A stretch of DNA of 64,000 nt. Origin: Anaerolineaceae bacterium. Its GTDB lineage: Bacteria; Chloroflexota; Anaerolineae; Anaerolineales; UBA11657. The DNA is taken from the NCBI GenBank assembly GCA_003569365.1, contig BGOS01000027.1:124001-188000 (forward strand), in the 5' to 3' direction. This document shows, in pieces, positions 32,833 through 43,208 of this stretch (position 1 is the stretch's first letter; every line of letters starts with the position of its first letter). Both the position numbers and the translations under genes were made by a program. The notes beneath the pieces were generated by a model. The model was not told where the DNA came from. It searched no databases and saw nothing but the letters and a program-made list of their open reading frames with translations.

Positions 32833-34632
32833 CTAATGTTTCTTGCTAGAGGCAGCGCCTGCCTCGGGCAGATCATTCGCGAGCATGTTAAGGGCGTCGG
32901 CTGTGTTGTCAAAAACCCAAGCGTCAAATGAGCCGGCTGCGGGCGGCTTTTCCGGCTGCATGGGGCGGAAGACACCAACGGCTGCAAATGCGGAAGATAC
33001 GGTCAGCAAAATACTGTAGCGGTACTCCTGCATGCGCATAGCCTGCCACGTGACCAGCGAGCCCACATGCCCCTCAATGCGTGATTTTTCCCGGATGATA
33101 GTGCGAATTTGCTCCGGGTCGCGATAGCCAACTGGCGCGATCAACAGCAGGTTGGCCAGCACAATCACCACGGCGATTGAAATCGCCGCGCCCCAGCCGC
33201 CTTCATGCCATTTGCCAATAATCTGACCGAAGAAGATAGTGATGGCCAGCATGGCGGCGGTTGTGGCGCCAAACATTCCAGCCAAGCGCGCTGCTCCCGT
33301 TGAATTCTTCGCGATGTGGGCGCGGATGGAAAAACCCATCGCGGTGATCGGCAGAAAAACCCCCACGCCGTAAAACGGAACCGCCACCGTGGTTTTGCCG
33401 CGCACTGCCAGCGTTACCAGCAAAGCCAGCAGCAGGCCGGCAGTCACCGGGCGCGTGAATGTGCCTGCCGTATTTCGAAACGCAATATATTCCGGAAGAT
33501 TGCCGGCTGCTACGTTGCGCCAGCCCACGGCTTGCAAATCCTGAAAAGCCGTTAGGGATGCGCCCGCCAGCAGCACTACCGCTAAAAGTTGATAAGCCCA
33601 ATACAGCACCCAACCGCCTTCCATCTGGTTGAATCCAATGCTTGCCAGGTTGCCAACCAGGGTCATGCCGCCTGTGCCGTCAAACACATTGAAATGGATT
33701 GAATAGTATGTGAGCAGGGTGGTTGTGATGGCGCCGTACAAAATAAATGCAGTTTGCACCAGCCGGCCAATGCCGGCCGCTCCGGAATACAGCTGCCAAA
33801 CGCTGCGCAGCCGTGGCAGGTGCTTGCGCCCCCAGGTAACGATCGGCGCATCTTCATCCACCACAAATTGAATGCCGTTAGACATGGCTTCGAGGCCGGT
33901 CAGAGCCACCATGCCTTTCATGGACGCTGTGAGCAAATGGAACAAAGCCTGCGTTACGGAAGGGGCGGCCCCCAGCAATTCTTCCGCGGGTGCCGGCTGT
34001 ACGCCGCGCTGCACTGCAACCACAAGCCCGATGAACATTGCTAGAGTCAGGATTACAAACAACGTCAGCAACCCCACCACAATCGAAACAGATTCTGCGC
34101 GCCCGCGAATGGTCAGATACCATGTTGCCGCGCACAAAGAGCCGCCCAGTGCCACATGGTAATACCACGCAATGCCCACTTGCTGAAAGATAGACAGCAG
34201 TTGGTCCACGCCGGAAAGTGATGAAACCACGATTGTCATTACGTAGTCTTGAATGAGCACCACCGCCACCACCAGCCCGGCGCCGGCACCGAGGTAGCGC
34301 AGTGCAGCCGAGTACGCGCCACCGCCATCACGGAACACTCCCAGTGCATAGATGTACAACCCGCCAAAAACCAGGTTGGCACCGGAAATAACTGCGACTG
34401 CAATGAATGCATACTCTTGCAGGCCATGCGGATGCAGCGCGCTCATCATTTCGCCGGCGGCATAGAAATACGAGGTGAAGTAATCCACGCCAAACAGAGC
34501 GAGTGCGCCCAGCAGGCCCACCTGTCCGGCGCCATGCACAAACGCATCTTCTGCGCTCTCGCGCGGCGCCGCCCGCCATGCCACGAAACATGCCGCAGCT
34601 AAAAATAGAATTGCAATAATTGGAATGTTCAT
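32833..34632 (-). CDS. APC-superfamily transporter, KimA-like (probable K+ importer)
   Basis: 599 residues with about 12 transmembrane helices. TM1-TM3 features match the KimA (YdaO) subgroup and not amino acid permeases: LFGVDYFTSYFYAAGEMM, RDGGGAYSAALRYLG, LIQDYVMTIVVSSLSGVDQL, then a segment equivalent to the Arg-Gly-rich NLRG turn (LTIRGRAESVSI). KimA is a high-affinity K+/H+ symporter. The C-terminal ~100 residues are cytoplasmic (RTIIREKSRIEGHVGSLV), as in that family. Its position among P-type ATPase and TrkA genes supports a K+ role. Substrate assignment remains an inference. Confidence 0.75.
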   Translation of the reverse strand: MNIPIIAILFLAAACFVAWRAAPRESAEDAFVHGAGQVGLLGALALFGVDYFTSYFYAAGEMMSALHPHGLQEYAFIAVAVISGANLVFGGLYIYALGVFRDGGGAYSAALRYLGAGAGLVVAVVLIQDYVMTIVVSSLSGVDQLLSIFQQVGIAWYYHVALGGSLCAATWYLTIRGRAESVSIVVGLLTLFVILTLAMFIGLVVAVQRGVQPAPAEELLGAAPSVTQALFHLLTASMKGMVALTGLEAMSNGIQFVVDEDAPIVTWGRKHLPRLRSVWQLYSGAAGIGRLVQTAFILYGAITTTLLTYYSIHFNVFDGTGGMTLVGNLASIGFNQMEGGWVLYWAYQLLAVVLLAGASLTAFQDLQAVGWRNVAAGNLPEYIAFRNTAGTFTRPVTAGLLLALLVTLAVRGKTTVAVPFYGVGVFLPITAMGFSIRAHIAKNSTGAARLAGMFGATTAAMLAITIFFGQIIGKWHEGGWGAAISIAVVIVLANLLLIAPVGYRDPEQIRTIIREKSRIEGHVGSLVTWQAMRMQEYRYSILLTVSSAFAAVGVFRPMQPEKPPAAGSFDAWVFDNTADALNMLANDLPEAGAASSKKH

Positions 34633-34693
34633 AAAGAGTTGTTTTTAAATCTCGCTGCCGGATGGCGCGCCAGGCAACTGCCGGCGCACTGTG

Positions 34694-35782
34694 CTAACCG
34701 ATAAAGGCTCCCGCCAGCTGCTCCAGCAGCGCCAGCAAGTGGCGGCGGGTGGCCGGGCTGAGGCGCGTGTCCTGGCTTACATTTGCTTCTTCCAGGCGCA
34801 CGGCCCGCACCATAAATGACTGCGCAAATTGAATGCGGCCGGGCGGGATCACTTCCACCTCATGCAGCTCCATCAACAGGCTGCGGTCGTCAAAATATGG
34901 CAGGCTCAGGTGCAGCCCGCGGTTAAGTGTGCTGGCAGCCGCGCGCTGCCGCACCGTGCCAATGATTTGGCCGGCGCGAAAGACTGCCAGCGCCCGCCCT
35001 TGGTTTACCAGCTGGCCCAGCATGCCGCCGCGCTTTTGCTGGTACACCGCATCTGCAATGATGTACGGCGCCAGCCCACTGGCTTGATGAATGGTGTAAA
35101 CGAAGTTCTGCATGGAGGCGATTATGCTTTCTGCTTCGTCGTCCCCGCCCACCAGCAGGCGCGCCGCGTCATCCAGTGCCACCCATTGCGGCAGATAAAA
35201 GCGCCGTGCGTATGGCGTAAACGGAACCTGCAGCGTGCCGCGCCCGGCATCCGCAGCGCCTTCCTCTGAAATTGCATCCGAGTCCTGGGTGATGGCGGAC
35301 TCAGGATCCAGCCCGCTATCCGCGGGCAGCGCCGGAATATCGCCGCTCTCTTCGGCTGTGTAAGTTACCGAGCGGCCGGCCGGCAGCAAGTCATGCACAA
35401 TGAAGTGGGCGCAGGCATGCATCAGCAAATCTGCAGCCACTTGCAGCGCCTCACTGCCGGCTGAGCGCAGTTCGTCCAGGCGCTGGCGCAAGCCGTCTCC
35501 CACATCATGCGCAGTGCGCCGGCGCAGGCTGAGGCCACCGCCCACGGATTGCTCGCGCTGGCCGGCATCAATGGTGAGCTGCACAGCTTCGGCGTTGATA
35601 ATTCGGTCGGGCAGCGTAAAGCGCACCTGCCCGGTTTTGTGCTGCATCGCTTCTGCAATGCGCTGCGCCTGCAGGCGCAGAAACTGGCGCGTGGTGTTGG
35701 ACTGCGCGTCCAGCAGCGCTTCCATTTGCAGCAGTTCCGGGCGCAGGCTGGCAATCGCCAAGGCAGCAGTTTGGTCGGGCAT
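34694..35782 (-). CDS. Unrecognised 362-residue protein, first gene of the cation operon
   Basis: No family recognised. The N-terminal ~110 residues are helical and Leu/Arg/Gln-rich (RQFLRLQAQRIAEAMQHKTG). The middle (~135-185) is acidic and probably disordered (EESGDIPALPADSGLDPESA, EEGAADAGRG). The C-terminal half has mixed beta strands around ARRFYLPQWVALDDAARLLV and GRIQFAQSFMVRAVRLEEA. There is no signal peptide or membrane helix. The ATG follows GGAG. It is 61 nt upstream of the KimA-like gene, so a cytoplasmic role in the same process, such as regulation, is possible but unproven. Confidence 0.6.
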   Translation of the reverse strand: MPDQTAALAIASLRPELLQMEALLDAQSNTTRQFLRLQAQRIAEAMQHKTGQVRFTLPDRIINAEAVQLTIDAGQREQSVGGGLSLRRRTAHDVGDGLRQRLDELRSAGSEALQVAADLLMHACAHFIVHDLLPAGRSVTYTAEESGDIPALPADSGLDPESAITQDSDAISEEGAADAGRGTLQVPFTPYARRFYLPQWVALDDAARLLVGGDDEAESIIASMQNFVYTIHQASGLAPYIIADAVYQQKRGGMLGQLVNQGRALAVFRAGQIIGTVRQRAAASTLNRGLHLSLPYFDDRSLLMELHEVEVIPPGRIQFAQSFMVRAVRLEEANVSQDTRLSPATRRHLLALLEQLAGAFIG

Positions 35783-36052
35783 CAGTCTGTGCTCCTATAT
35801 GGATTTTTTAGCGGGAAACAGGGAGTGTTTGCGGCCGGAGCCGCAATCGCTGCGGTCAAAATTGTACCATCGGCGGGCGGGCTTATGCCGGCGTGCGGGC
35901 CGGCAGGCTGCTTGCGGCATGGGCTGCGAGACATAGTCCTTGCAGGGCGCCGGTCAATTGAAAGCGCTGCATCCCAAGCTTAGCGAGACCGAGCCGCAGC
36001 GTTTCGCAATGCTTCCCTTGTAGAATGCATGCGACGAGCCTGCAGTTGAGCC

Positions 36053-37678
<1,626 letters not shown>

Positions 37679-37711
37679 GCCCGTGCGCAGCAAGCTGCCT
37701 GCGCAGAGCTT

Positions 37712-38119
37712 ATGAAACCGCAAGTTCATCACATTGCCATTGTGGTGCCGGAGATTGAAGCTGCGCTGGGCCTGTGGCGTGACCTGCTGGGCCTGCCGCT
37801 GACGGGGCAGGAGCACGTGCCGGGCCAGCAATCCACAGTCGCCTTTCTGGAAGCTGGCGAGTGCCAGATTGAACTCGTGCGCCCGGATGCTGCCGACACG
37901 GGCATTGCGCGCTTTCTAGCTGCGCGCGGGCCAGGGTTGCACCACATTGCGCTGCAGGTGACCGGCCTGGATGCGCTGCTGGCGCGCCTGCAGGCGGCGG
38001 GCGTGCGGCTGGTGGATCAGGTTCCAATTGTGGCCGCGGGCGGCCGGCGCGCTGCGTTTATTCATCCCCATAGCGCCAATGGTGTGCTGGTGGAGTTGTA
38101 CGAGCTGCCACCAGACTGA
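37712..38119 (+). CDS. mce: Methylmalonyl-CoA epimerase
   Basis: 135 residues. Vicinal-oxygen-chelate fold: VHHIAIVVPEIEAALGLWRD at the start, ECQIELVRP, GLHHIALQVTGLDALLARL and IHPHSANGVLVELYE at the end. The His and Glu metal ligands are all present. It interconverts (2R)- and (2S)-methylmalonyl-CoA. It lies immediately downstream of the mutase large subunit; together with the carboxylase operon at 51-56 kb it forms the propionyl-CoA to succinyl-CoA route. Confidence 0.93.
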   Translation: MKPQVHHIAIVVPEIEAALGLWRDLLGLPLTGQEHVPGQQSTVAFLEAGECQIELVRPDAADTGIARFLAARGPGLHHIALQVTGLDALLARLQAAGVRLVDQVPIVAAGGRRAAFIHPHSANGVLVELYELPPD

Positions 38120-38210
38120 GCGCGCGGGCCATTTGACAGGGGCGCGCAGCGCTGGCTGCATTACAAGACTGGTCTGGCATCCATGCGAGCCACTTGGTAA
38201 ACTCGCCCGC

Positions 38211-38594
38211 ATGTTTGTGCAACTAGTGCACGCCGGCCTGACCAACACACTGCTGTTGTATACGCTGGCGCTGGCTGGCTGGAGCTTCGTTATTTTTTTT
38301 CGCCGCTCTGAAATCACACCCGCCTATTGGGGTGCGTTTGCAATTTGCTGCGGAATGTTCGGGTTGCAGTTTGTGCTGGGCTTGCTGCTGGCGCTGGGCA
38401 GTGGCACAGATGTGCGCTGGGTGCACTACCTGTACGGCACGCTGGGTGTCATTACGCTGCCGGCAGCATTCGGCTTTACGCGCGGCCGCGGCACTTTTCA
38501 AGAGGCATTAGTTTATGCCGTGGTGCTGCTCTTCATTGCGGGAGTGGTGGCGCGCGCGCGCGTAACTGCAGTGCTGGCGCTGCCGGGCCTATGA
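38211..38594 (+). CDS. Small integral membrane protein (four helices)
   Basis: 127 residues from the ATG at 38211. Four hydrophobic segments: NTLLLYTLALAGWSFVIFF, YWGAFAICCGMFGLQFVLGL, YLYGTLGVITLPAAFGF and ALVYAVVLLFIAGVVARA. No family recognised. The frame opens much earlier, but that part overlaps the epimerase. Its stop overlaps the start of the next gene (ATGA at 38591-38594), so the two are likely functionally linked. Confidence 0.65.
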   Translation: MFVQLVHAGLTNTLLLYTLALAGWSFVIFFRRSEITPAYWGAFAICCGMFGLQFVLGLLLALGSGTDVRWVHYLYGTLGVITLPAAFGFTRGRGTFQEALVYAVVLLFIAGVVARARVTAVLALPGL

Positions 38595-39322
38595 AGTCCG
38601 GGGCGGTGGTGTTCGTGCTGGCGTTGTGGTTGGCGCTGGCGCCTGTGGCACAGGCAGGCGCGCCGGATTACGGCGCATACGTGGTGCAGGTTGGCGACAC
38701 CGTGCTCAAGATTGCCCGGCGCTTCAGGGTGCCGGCGAGCACGCTGATCACACTCAACCGGCTGGCCAATCCCAACCGCATCCGCGTGGGCCAGGTGCTG
38801 CGCATTCCAGCAGGGCTGCTGGATGTGCTGTCCCCGGAGTTGCTTGCGGCCTCGCAAGCGCGCGCCAAAGCAGATTTGCTGGCACCACCGGTCAGCGTAA
38901 TAACTGTTGCCGGGCCGGGCGGCATTCCAATGTCCGGCTCGGCCGCATTCATTGCCAACATGCAGGCTGTGATGCAATGGCTTGCCAGCAACGATCCGGC
39001 GGCACTGGAGCGCGTGCAGTCTTACATCACCACCATTACCCCCAGCATCACGCCGCAGCTAGCATGGGCGCGCCTGAACAATGGCAGCTGCAATGTGGAG
39101 ATGCTGGCGGGTGATGTGCCGATGATTGCATCGGTGATGTACCATGAGGCCAGCCACTGCCAGCAATGGGCGGAGCTAGGCATGCAGCCAATGGCGGCGG
39201 CAGAATGGTACGCATACTCTGAGCAGCTGGACTTTATGCGCCGCCATAACTTTGAGCCCTTCCTCATCACGGTGTACGAGCTGGTGCGCAGCGCATACGG
39301 CAGCGCGCCGCCCCCCAACTAA
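38591..39322 (+). CDS. Exported LysM protein with an HExxH-type motif
   Basis: 243 residues. A signal peptide (MKSGAVVFVLALWLALAPVA, cleavage near QAGA) is followed by a LysM peptidoglycan-binding domain (VVQVGDTVLKIARRFRVPAS, TLITLNRLANPNRIRVGQVL). The C-terminal half contains MYHEASHCQQWAE. HEASH fits the HExxH zinc-protease pattern, with a possible downstream Glu in AAAEWYAYSEQLDF. This suggests a cell-wall-anchored metallopeptidase, not yet assigned to a family by eye. It overlaps the upstream membrane protein by 4 nt. Confidence 0.75.
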   Translation: MKSGAVVFVLALWLALAPVAQAGAPDYGAYVVQVGDTVLKIARRFRVPASTLITLNRLANPNRIRVGQVLRIPAGLLDVLSPELLAASQARAKADLLAPPVSVITVAGPGGIPMSGSAAFIANMQAVMQWLASNDPAALERVQSYITTITPSITPQLAWARLNNGSCNVEMLAGDVPMIASVMYHEASHCQQWAELGMQPMAAAEWYAYSEQLDFMRRHNFEPFLITVYELVRSAYGSAPPPN

Positions 39323-39372
39323 GCCCGCAGCGCTGGGGCACAGTGCCGGCTGTGTCCGGCATACAATTGGGC

Positions 39373-40596
39373 ATGAACAGCAGCCGCGCTGCGGCCGACA
39401 GCTACCTGCGCAGCATCGATACAGAGGTGCAGGCGCAGCTCCAAGTTGACGGCTGCCCGGCAGTGGTGCTGCAGCAAACCTGCTTTTATCCGGAAGGTGG
39501 CGGCCAGCCATTTGACACTGGCACAATTGCAGGCGTGCCTGTGCTGGCTGTGCAGGCGCATGCTACGGGCGAGATAGTGCACACGCTGGCTCAATCCCTG
39601 CCGGCTGGCACCCTGCGTGTTACCGCCAGCATCGACTGGGTGCGGCGCTTTGATCATATGCAGCAGCACAGCGGCCAGCACATCCTCTCGCAGTCTTTTC
39701 TGCAAGTTGCCGGCGCCGCCACGGCCGGCTTTCACCTCAGCGCCCAGCGCGTAACAATCGATTTGGCGCATGCGGCGTTTAGCCCGGAGCAGCTGGCGCA
39801 GGTGGAGCAGCTTGCCAACCACATTGTGCAATCCAACCTGCCGGTGCACGTGTCATTTCCGGGGCCGGCGGAGCTCGCAGCGCTGCAGCTGCGCAAAGTG
39901 CCGGAGGTGGATGCGCCGCTGCGGGTTGTGTCCATCGGCAAATTTGACCGCACCGCCTGCGCCGGTACGCATGTGGCGTACAGCGCTGAAGTTGCCCTGA
40001 TCAAAATTATAAAAGTTGAGCGCAGCAAAAGCGGGCAGCGCGTGGAGTTTTGCTGCGGGCAGCGCGCGCTTGAGGATTACCAGCGCAAGCACGCCACGCT
40101 CAGCCGCGCAGCAGCAGCGCTCAGCTGCGCGCCCGGGGATGTGGATGGGCTGCTGGCGCAGCAGCTGGCGGCGCAGCAGCAGCTGGCCAAACAGCTGCGC
40201 GCGGCGCGTGATGAGCTGCTGCAACATGAGTGTGCGCTGCTGCTTTCGCAGGCGGATTCCTCCAGTGGCCGGCGCGTGGTGTGCCGGGCTTGGAACGCGC
40301 GCGCGCCGGAAGAGCTGCGGGAGCTGGCGCGCCTGCTGGCAGTGCAGCCGGGTGTTGTTGCGCTGCTGGGCTGCGCCGGGGAGCAGGCGCGCGTGGTGCT
40401 GGCGTGCGCTGCAGACCTGGCGTTGGACATGCGCCCGCTGCTAACCGGCCTGCTGCAGCAGCTGGGCGGTGAACGCGGCGGTGGACAGCAGCGCCTGGCG
40501 CAGGGCGGCGGGTTCAAAGCTGCCGAGAGCGCGCTGCAGGCAGCGCTTGATGCTGTGGCGGCGGCACTGCCGCCAGCAGTGGGCGCCGGCAGCTGA
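39373..40596 (+). CDS. Alanyl-tRNA editing protein AlaX-L
   Basis: 407 residues from the ATG at 39373. The free-standing AlaRS-type editing domain removes Ser or Gly wrongly attached to tRNA-Ala. Zinc and active-site motifs are QTCFYPEGGGQPFDTG, RFDHMQQHSGQHILSQ and CAGTHVAYSAEV. The C-terminal ~150 residues form a DHHA1-type domain (GGGFKAAESALQAALD end) linked by a coiled coil (LLAQQLAAQQQLAKQLRAAR), which makes it the long AlaX-L type. An in-frame codon at 39343 is an alternative start. Confidence 0.9.
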   Translation: MNSSRAAADSYLRSIDTEVQAQLQVDGCPAVVLQQTCFYPEGGGQPFDTGTIAGVPVLAVQAHATGEIVHTLAQSLPAGTLRVTASIDWVRRFDHMQQHSGQHILSQSFLQVAGAATAGFHLSAQRVTIDLAHAAFSPEQLAQVEQLANHIVQSNLPVHVSFPGPAELAALQLRKVPEVDAPLRVVSIGKFDRTACAGTHVAYSAEVALIKIIKVERSKSGQRVEFCCGQRALEDYQRKHATLSRAAAALSCAPGDVDGLLAQQLAAQQQLAKQLRAARDELLQHECALLLSQADSSSGRRVVCRAWNARAPEELRELARLLAVQPGVVALLGCAGEQARVVLACAADLALDMRPLLTGLLQQLGGERGGGQQRLAQGGGFKAAESALQAALDAVAAALPPAVGAGS

Positions 40597-40644
40597 CCCA
40601 ATTGCGCTGCGCATTATTGCAACCAACAAAACTGGAGCCAAAAC

Positions 40645-41751
40645 ATGACCGACCCCCGCACCGACCGTCTTGCGCAGCTGCTGGTGGACTACTCCACCAA
40701 TGTTCAACCGGGGCAGCAGGTGCTGATCCGCGGCACGCTGGCCGCTGCGCCGCTGCTGCAGGCGGTATACGAGCGCGTGCTGGAGCGCGGCGCACACGCC
40801 TTTGTGATGGCAGCGCTGCCCGGCCAGCAAGAGGCCTTCTTGCGGCTGGCTCAGGCGCAGCAGCTGGATTATGTTTCGCCGCTGGAAAAGCTGGCCATCG
40901 AAAGCTTCGATGCCGTGATCAGCACGCTGGCGGATGAAAACACACGCGCGCTTTCCGGCGTGCCACCGGAGCGCCAGGTGCGCGTGAGCAAAGCGCGCGC
41001 GCCGCTGATGGCCGCCTACATGGACCGCGCCGCAAGCGGTGCGCTGCAGTGGGTGGTAACGCAGTACCCCACCAACGCCGCGGCGCAAGACGCGGAAATC
41101 AGCCTGCGCGATTATGAGCAGTTTGTGTATGGCGCCTGCCATGTGGCGGAGGCCGGCGATGCGGTGCAGTACTGGCGCGCACAGTATGCCGAGCACGAGC
41201 GCCTGATTGCCTGGCTCAAGCCGCGCGCGCACGTGCATGCCCGCGGCCCCAATATTGATCTGCAGCTCTCCATCAAAGGCCGCAGCTTTATCAACGCTGG
41301 CGGCGTGCACAATATGCCCGATGGCGAAATCTTCACCGGCCCGGTGGAGGACTCGGTGAACGGCTGGGTGAAGTTCAGTTTTCCGGTTGTGGCTTACGGG
41401 CGTGAAATCGAGGGCATCGAGCTGGAGTTTGCTGCCGGGCGCGTGGTGCAGGCGCGCGCCGCCAAGAACGAGGACTTCCTGATCCAGACGCTTGATACTG
41501 ATGCGGGCGCGCGCTTTCTGGGTGAATGGGCCATTGGCACCAACTTTGGCATACAGCGCTTTACCAAGAGCATTTTGTTTGACGAGAAAATTGGCGGCAC
41601 GCTGCATATGGCGGTGGGGCGCGGCTATCCGGAGAGCGGCAGCCGCAACCAGAGTGCCGTGCACTGGGACATGATTTGCGACTTGCGCGCCGACAGTGAA
41701 ATTCTGGTGGACGGCGAATTGTTTTTCCGCAACGGCAGATTCCAGATTTAG
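40645..41751 (+). CDS. M29-family aminopeptidase
   Basis: 368 residues. Metal-dependent aminopeptidase of the AmpS/PepS (M29) family. Markers are VLIRGTLAAAPLLQAVYERV near the N-terminus, GGVHNMPDGEIFTGPVEDSV (first metal Glu), GELAIGTNFGI-like sequence (GEWAIGTNFGIQ), KIGGTLHMAVGRGYPESG and SAVHWDMICDL, which contribute the remaining His, Glu and Asp ligands. Cytoplasmic, likely releasing N-terminal residues in peptide turnover. It lies 48 nt after alaX and may be co-transcribed with it. Confidence 0.92.
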   Translation: MTDPRTDRLAQLLVDYSTNVQPGQQVLIRGTLAAAPLLQAVYERVLERGAHAFVMAALPGQQEAFLRLAQAQQLDYVSPLEKLAIESFDAVISTLADENTRALSGVPPERQVRVSKARAPLMAAYMDRAASGALQWVVTQYPTNAAAQDAEISLRDYEQFVYGACHVAEAGDAVQYWRAQYAEHERLIAWLKPRAHVHARGPNIDLQLSIKGRSFINAGGVHNMPDGEIFTGPVEDSVNGWVKFSFPVVAYGREIEGIELEFAAGRVVQARAAKNEDFLIQTLDTDAGARFLGEWAIGTNFGIQRFTKSILFDEKIGGTLHMAVGRGYPESGSRNQSAVHWDMICDLRADSEILVDGELFFRNGRFQI

Positions 41752-41866
41752 CAAAAAAATGAAGCGCTTTGGTGCGGGCCACTGGCTTCCGCCGCACAGG
41801 CCGCCGAAGAAATGCAGCGTCAGTCGAGCAGGTTGGCTGCGACCTTAGATTTTTTTGACCCTAAAC

Positions 41867-41872
41867 TATAAT
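41867..41872 (+). promoter_or_regulatory. -10 box upstream of the MBL-fold gene
   Basis: Perfect TATAAT with a weak -35 (CTTAGA, 17 nt upstream). The predicted start (~41879) leaves only about 10 nt before the ATG at 41890. Confidence 0.45.
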
Positions 41873-41889
41873 GACAATTGCGGCAGCGT

Positions 41890-42666
41890 ATGGCGAAAGT
41901 TAAAATTCTCGGGTCCGCTTATGCAACCCCGAACCCCAAACACGAGAACACGCACTTTGCGCTGCAGGGGAGCCATGGCACCATCCTTGTGGATTGCGGC
42001 GCAAACCCCACCGTGCGCTTGGAAAGGGCCGGAATTCCTTTTGACTCCATCGACCATGTGATTTTTACGCACTTTCACCCGGACCACGTGGGCGGGGCAC
42101 CGCTAATGCTGATGAACATGTGGCTGATGGGGCGCACCAAGCCGCTCAATATATACGGATTGGGGCATTGCCTGCGCAACTTGCAGCTTCTGATGGAAAT
42201 GTATGACTGGAAGATGTGGCCGAATTTTTATCCCGTCAGCTGGCATGCGGTGGCTGATGGTGAAGACCAGCTGCTTTATGACGGCGAAGACTTCCACATC
42301 ACAAGCTGGCCTGCGACGCACTTTGTGCCGACGCTGGCGCTGCGCATCCGGGATAAACCTGCGGGGCGCGTGCTGGCCTACACCTGCGACGGCTCGCCGT
42401 GCGACAGCATCAACCGCATGGCTGTTGGCGCAAACACGTTGTTGCATGAAGCAGCGGGTGAAGGCTTTGGCCACTCCAGCGCACTGCAGGCGGGCCAGCT
42501 GGCGGGGCGGGTGGGCGTGGAAGTGCTGTACCTTGTTCACTACGACGTGCATTTGGGCGACCAGCGCAACAGCGGGCAAAGTGAAACGGAAATGATAGCA
42601 AGCGCGCGCATAAATTTTGGCGGGCGCGTGGAAATTGCCGAAGACTTCACGGAGTTTGAGATTTAA
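41890..42666 (+). CDS. MBL-fold (RNase Z-like) metal-dependent hydrolase
   Basis: 258 residues from the ATG at 41890; a TTG at 41878 is in frame four codons earlier. Metallo-beta-lactamase fold with the metal motif FTHFHPDHVGG. It starts LGSAYATPNPKHENTHFAL, like RNase Z-type proteins, and ends LVHYDVHLGDQR with HEAAGEGFGHSSALQAGQLA supplying later ligands. True tRNase Z signatures (such as the AxDH motif) are not clear, so the substrate is unknown. Confidence 0.85.
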   Translation: MAKVKILGSAYATPNPKHENTHFALQGSHGTILVDCGANPTVRLERAGIPFDSIDHVIFTHFHPDHVGGAPLMLMNMWLMGRTKPLNIYGLGHCLRNLQLLMEMYDWKMWPNFYPVSWHAVADGEDQLLYDGEDFHITSWPATHFVPTLALRIRDKPAGRVLAYTCDGSPCDSINRMAVGANTLLHEAAGEGFGHSSALQAGQLAGRVGVEVLYLVHYDVHLGDQRNSGQSETEMIASARINFGGRVEIAEDFTEFEI

Positions 42667-42676
42667 CCTTGGGCAC

Positions 42677-42706
42677 GGGCAGCTGCCTGCATGCAGGCAG
42701 CTGCCC
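42677..42706. repeat. Perfect 30-bp palindrome
   Basis: GGGCAGCTGCCTGCA followed by its exact reverse complement, no spacer. It lies between the MBL-fold stop and the conserved part of the Nudix gene. There is no T-run after it, so a simple terminator is unlikely. It could be an operator or a cruciform-forming site. Confidence 0.75.
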
Positions 42707-42710
42707 ATGC

Positions 42711-43208
42711 TTGGGCTTGCCTAGCTTTCGCGGCCACAAAACTTTGATCGACAACACTTGGTACCAGCGCCCGCCGGGCGTGCCGCAGCACATAGCTGCC
42801 GGCGGGGTGGTGGCGCGCCGCGCTGGTGCGCAGGTGCTGATTGCGCTTGCGCGTGAAAAGCACGGCGCTGATTATGTGCTGCCCAAAGGGCACGTGGAGG
42901 ACGGCGAGCAGCTGGAAGCTGCCGCGCGGCGCGAGATTATGGAGGAAACCGGCTTGCAGGATTTGCAGCTGCTCGAATCATTGGGCAGTGCCGAACGCCT
43001 GGACTTCTCGCGGAAAGCCTGGAAAATCACGCACTACTTTTTGTATCTTACGGCCGAGACGGACGGCGTGCCAACGGATGCCGCGCACCATAGCGGCGTA
43101 TGGTGGTTTGCGCTGCACGCGCTGCCGCAGCTGTTTTGGCCGGAGCAGCAAGCGCTGCTGGCAGACAACATTGCGCGCATTGAAGCTGCGGTGCTGCGCG
43201 CCGCCTAA
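42711..43208 (+). CDS. Nudix hydrolase
   Basis: About 165 residues. The Nudix box is complete: GHVEDGEQLEAAARREIMEE followed by TGL, giving the GX5EX7REUXEEXGU pattern. It is preceded by LPK, as in many MutT/Ap4A-type members, and followed by FYLYLTAE-like sequence (YFLYLTAETDG). The substrate is some nucleoside diphosphate linked to X. The start is uncertain: the frame opens at TTG 42669, but that segment spans the perfect palindrome and is not Nudix-like, so TTG 42711 or 42744 are better candidates. Its 3' end overlaps the convergent alcohol dehydrogenase by 4 nt. Confidence 0.85.
   Translation: MGLPSFRGHKTLIDNTWYQRPPGVPQHIAAGGVVARRAGAQVLIALAREKHGADYVLPKGHVEDGEQLEAAARREIMEETGLQDLQLLESLGSAERLDFSRKAWKITHYFLYLTAETDGVPTDAAHHSGVWWFALHALPQLFWPEQQALLADNIARIEAAVLRAA

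Noticed and set aside
40441-41754. 437-codon minus-strand frame opposite alaX and the M29 aminopeptidase
   Set aside because: No motif, low-complexity Arg/His composition, overlaps two convincing plus-strand genes.
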